Source: Mycobacterium sp. E1214 (lineage in GTDB: Bacteria; Actinomycetota; Actinomycetes; Mycobacteriales; Mycobacteriaceae). Taken from it: a DNA stretch of 62,854 nucleotides. Below, piece after piece: positions 61,807 through 62,854 of this stretch. The notes below the pieces were generated by a model that was not told the origin of the DNA, did no database searches, and was given only the letters and a program-made list of their open reading frames with translations. Both the position numbers and the translations under genes were made by a program. The stretch lies in contig NZ_LZJC01000067.1 in NCBI RefSeq assembly GCF_001666755.1, positions 1 to 62,854 of the forward strand. The letters are read 5' to 3'. Numbering within the stretch: the stretch's first letter is position 1; each line of letters starts with the position of its first letter.

Positions 61807-62454
61807 ATGAGCGCGCCCAGCCCGACGATCAAAGACATGAAACAGGTCGAGCGCAAGTTGTATTGGCGGCTCATTTTCCGGCGGCTGGGCGCCGGGGAGG
61901 GGTCGAGCTCCGCGGAGGAACTGCTTTACCTGGTCGGGCTTGCCAGGAGAATCGGCGCCCGCACGATCGCCGAGATCGGTTTCAACGCCGGTTGTTCCAG
62001 CTACGCGATGCTCAGACACGTACCCCAGGCCACGGTGGTGTCTTTCGACCTGGGCGAGCACGCCTCGGTCGCGGTCAACAAGAAGTTCATCGACCGCGAG
62101 TTTCCCGGCCGGCACACGCTCGTCACCGGTGACTCGCGGCAAACGGTGCCCGCGTTCGCGGCCAACAACCCCGACGCGCGATTCGACCTGCTGTTCATCG
62201 ACGGTGGGCACGACTACGACGTCGCGCACGCCGACATCGAAAACATGCGTGCGCTCGCGTCGGCGAGCACGGCGGTCGTGATGGACGACCTGGTGCCGTG
62301 GCGCTCCTACGGGGCCGGCCCGGCCAAGGCCTGGGAGGAAACCATTGCCCGCGGGCTGGTGCGGCAGGACGAGCTGTTCCAGGACGGCGTGCGCGTTGCG
62401 AACGCCCAGCCGCCCGGCGACAGGGCCTGGGCCCTGGGGCGGTACGTGTTCTAG
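61807..62454 (+). CDS. Class I SAM-dependent methyltransferase (Methyltransf_24 type, 215 aa)
   Basis: A Rossmann methyltransferase: IAEIGFNAGCSSYAMLRH binds SAM near residues 58-75, VVSFDLGEH is the acidic loop after strand 2, VTGDSRQTV follows, and LLFIDGGHDYDVAHADIENM gives motif II and the metal-type Asp/His. This group includes O-methyltransferases and glycan-modifying enzymes. The substrate is unknown. Its stop overlaps the convergent next gene by four bases. Confidence 0.87.
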   Translation: MSAPSPTIKDMKQVERKLYWRLIFRRLGAGEGSSSAEELLYLVGLARRIGARTIAEIGFNAGCSSYAMLRHVPQATVVSFDLGEHASVAVNKKFIDREFPGRHTLVTGDSRQTVPAFAANNPDARFDLLFIDGGHDYDVAHADIENMRALASASTAVVMDDLVPWRSYGAGPAKAWEETIARGLVRQDELFQDGVRVANAQPPGDRAWALGRYVF

Positions 62455-62854
62455 AAGGTGTTGACCTTCTCGACGCTGACGAACATGCCGTGGCGGGTCT
62501 TGTCGTTGGTGAAGCGGGTGCCGTCGGTGCTGGCGATGATCGTCCAGCCCAGGGCGTTATAGGTCTTGTAGTCGATCTGGACGGTCGGGATGGCACCCAA
62601 GTTGCCCAGCACCCACTGGACTCCGCCGCCGGAGTTGATGCTGACGCCGTTGGCGTGCTCGCCGTCTTGCAGCGGCGAGTTGGTGAACGGCGCCTCGCAG
62701 CCGACGGTGTCCTTGTTGATCTGGCAGCGGGTCACGCCGGACTTGGTTTCGATGAAGACGTAACCGTTTTGGTCCGGCGGCAGCGGGATGGCCCCGGCCG
62801 GCGCGTTGGGGCCCGGCGGCACGGCGGGGCTCACCGGAGGGGCGGGAGCGGGGC
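62451..62854 (-). CDS. Exported/membrane-anchored hypothetical protein, 5' end outside window (partial)
   Basis: The C-terminal ~130 residues are visible: a Pro/Ala-rich linker (PAVPPGPNAPAGAIPLPPDQ), then a compact domain with one cysteine pair (TRCQINKDTVGCEAPF) and ending GMFVSVEKVNTF. The frame stays open to the window edge, so the N-terminus, probably a membrane anchor or signal peptide, is missing. It resembles conserved mycobacterial secreted proteins from memory; no function is assigned. Confidence 0.72.
   Translation of the reverse strand, partial: PAPAPPVSPAVPPGPNAPAGAIPLPPDQNGYVFIETKSGVTRCQINKDTVGCEAPFTNSPLQDGEHANGVSINSGGGVQWVLGNLGAIPTVQIDYKTYNALGWTIIASTDGTRFTNDKTRHGMFVSVEKVNTF

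Overview
The window is high-GC actinobacterial DNA from a Mycobacterium, most likely a slow-growing non-tuberculous species. Reasons: the gene order tRNA-Gly(CCC), dcd, udgA, rmlA, aspC-type aminotransferase and a large Fe-S oxidoreductase follows, from memory, the M. tuberculosis Rv0308-Rv0338c segment. DUF732 secreted proteins, a mycofactocin-type SDR, WXG100 proteins, an L,D-transpeptidase and proline-rich Hsp70-like proteins are also typical of mycobacteria. The first 68 bases are an exact inverted copy of 385-452, so the left edge may be a contig-end artefact.

Layout. 0.1-15.7 kb is core and envelope DNA: an MDR oxidoreductase, a Tat-exported GH16 glucanase, a GT-C glycosyltransferase, two tandem GAP-family membrane proteins, a PAP2-diacylglycerol kinase fusion, DUF732 proteins, an SDR, an L,D-transpeptidase and the first member (DUF7159-type) of a five-copy Hsp70-like, proline-rich family. 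15.8-18.6 kb is accessory and visibly lower in GC. It holds an orphan 3' fragment of pdxS, then a CpnT-like type VII polymorphic toxin with a small probable immunity gene, facing a convergent WXG100 pair.

18.7-33.8 kb is a genomic island at the 3' end of tRNA-Gly(CCC), bounded by a 48-bp direct repeat of the tRNA 3' part. It carries an excisionase-like gene and a degenerate second one, but no visible integrase. Its cargo is anti-phage. A cytosine methyltransferase and an OLD-type ATPase/TOPRIM nuclease run leftwards. Divergent from them is a Vsr nuclease, MORC-like GHKL ATPase, PD-(D/E)XK protein and Z1-domain ATPase operon whose last gene is cut by an IS3-family element. A ~1030-residue helical-repeat protein is split by one in-frame UGA that is followed by a perfect 12-bp hairpin.

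33.9-62.8 kb returns to core DNA: dcd, four tandem DUF7159-type paralogues (one with a 36-bp coding VNTR), udgA, an SDR lacking its catalytic Tyr, an acyl-CoA dehydrogenase-like protein, a metallo-beta-lactamase-fold protein, GlxA- and LysR-type regulators, a mycothiol-type isomerase, rmlA, a YibE/F membrane protein, the aminotransferase, and a Fe-S oxidoreductase with an expanded repeat tail. The right end has two membrane-anchored Thr/Pro-stalk proteins and a three-gene operon with a second type VII-type signal protein. It closes with DUF3072, a methyltransferase and a truncated exported protein. The most promising systems are the DUF6883-like toxin cassette and the MORC/Z1/Vsr defence island.
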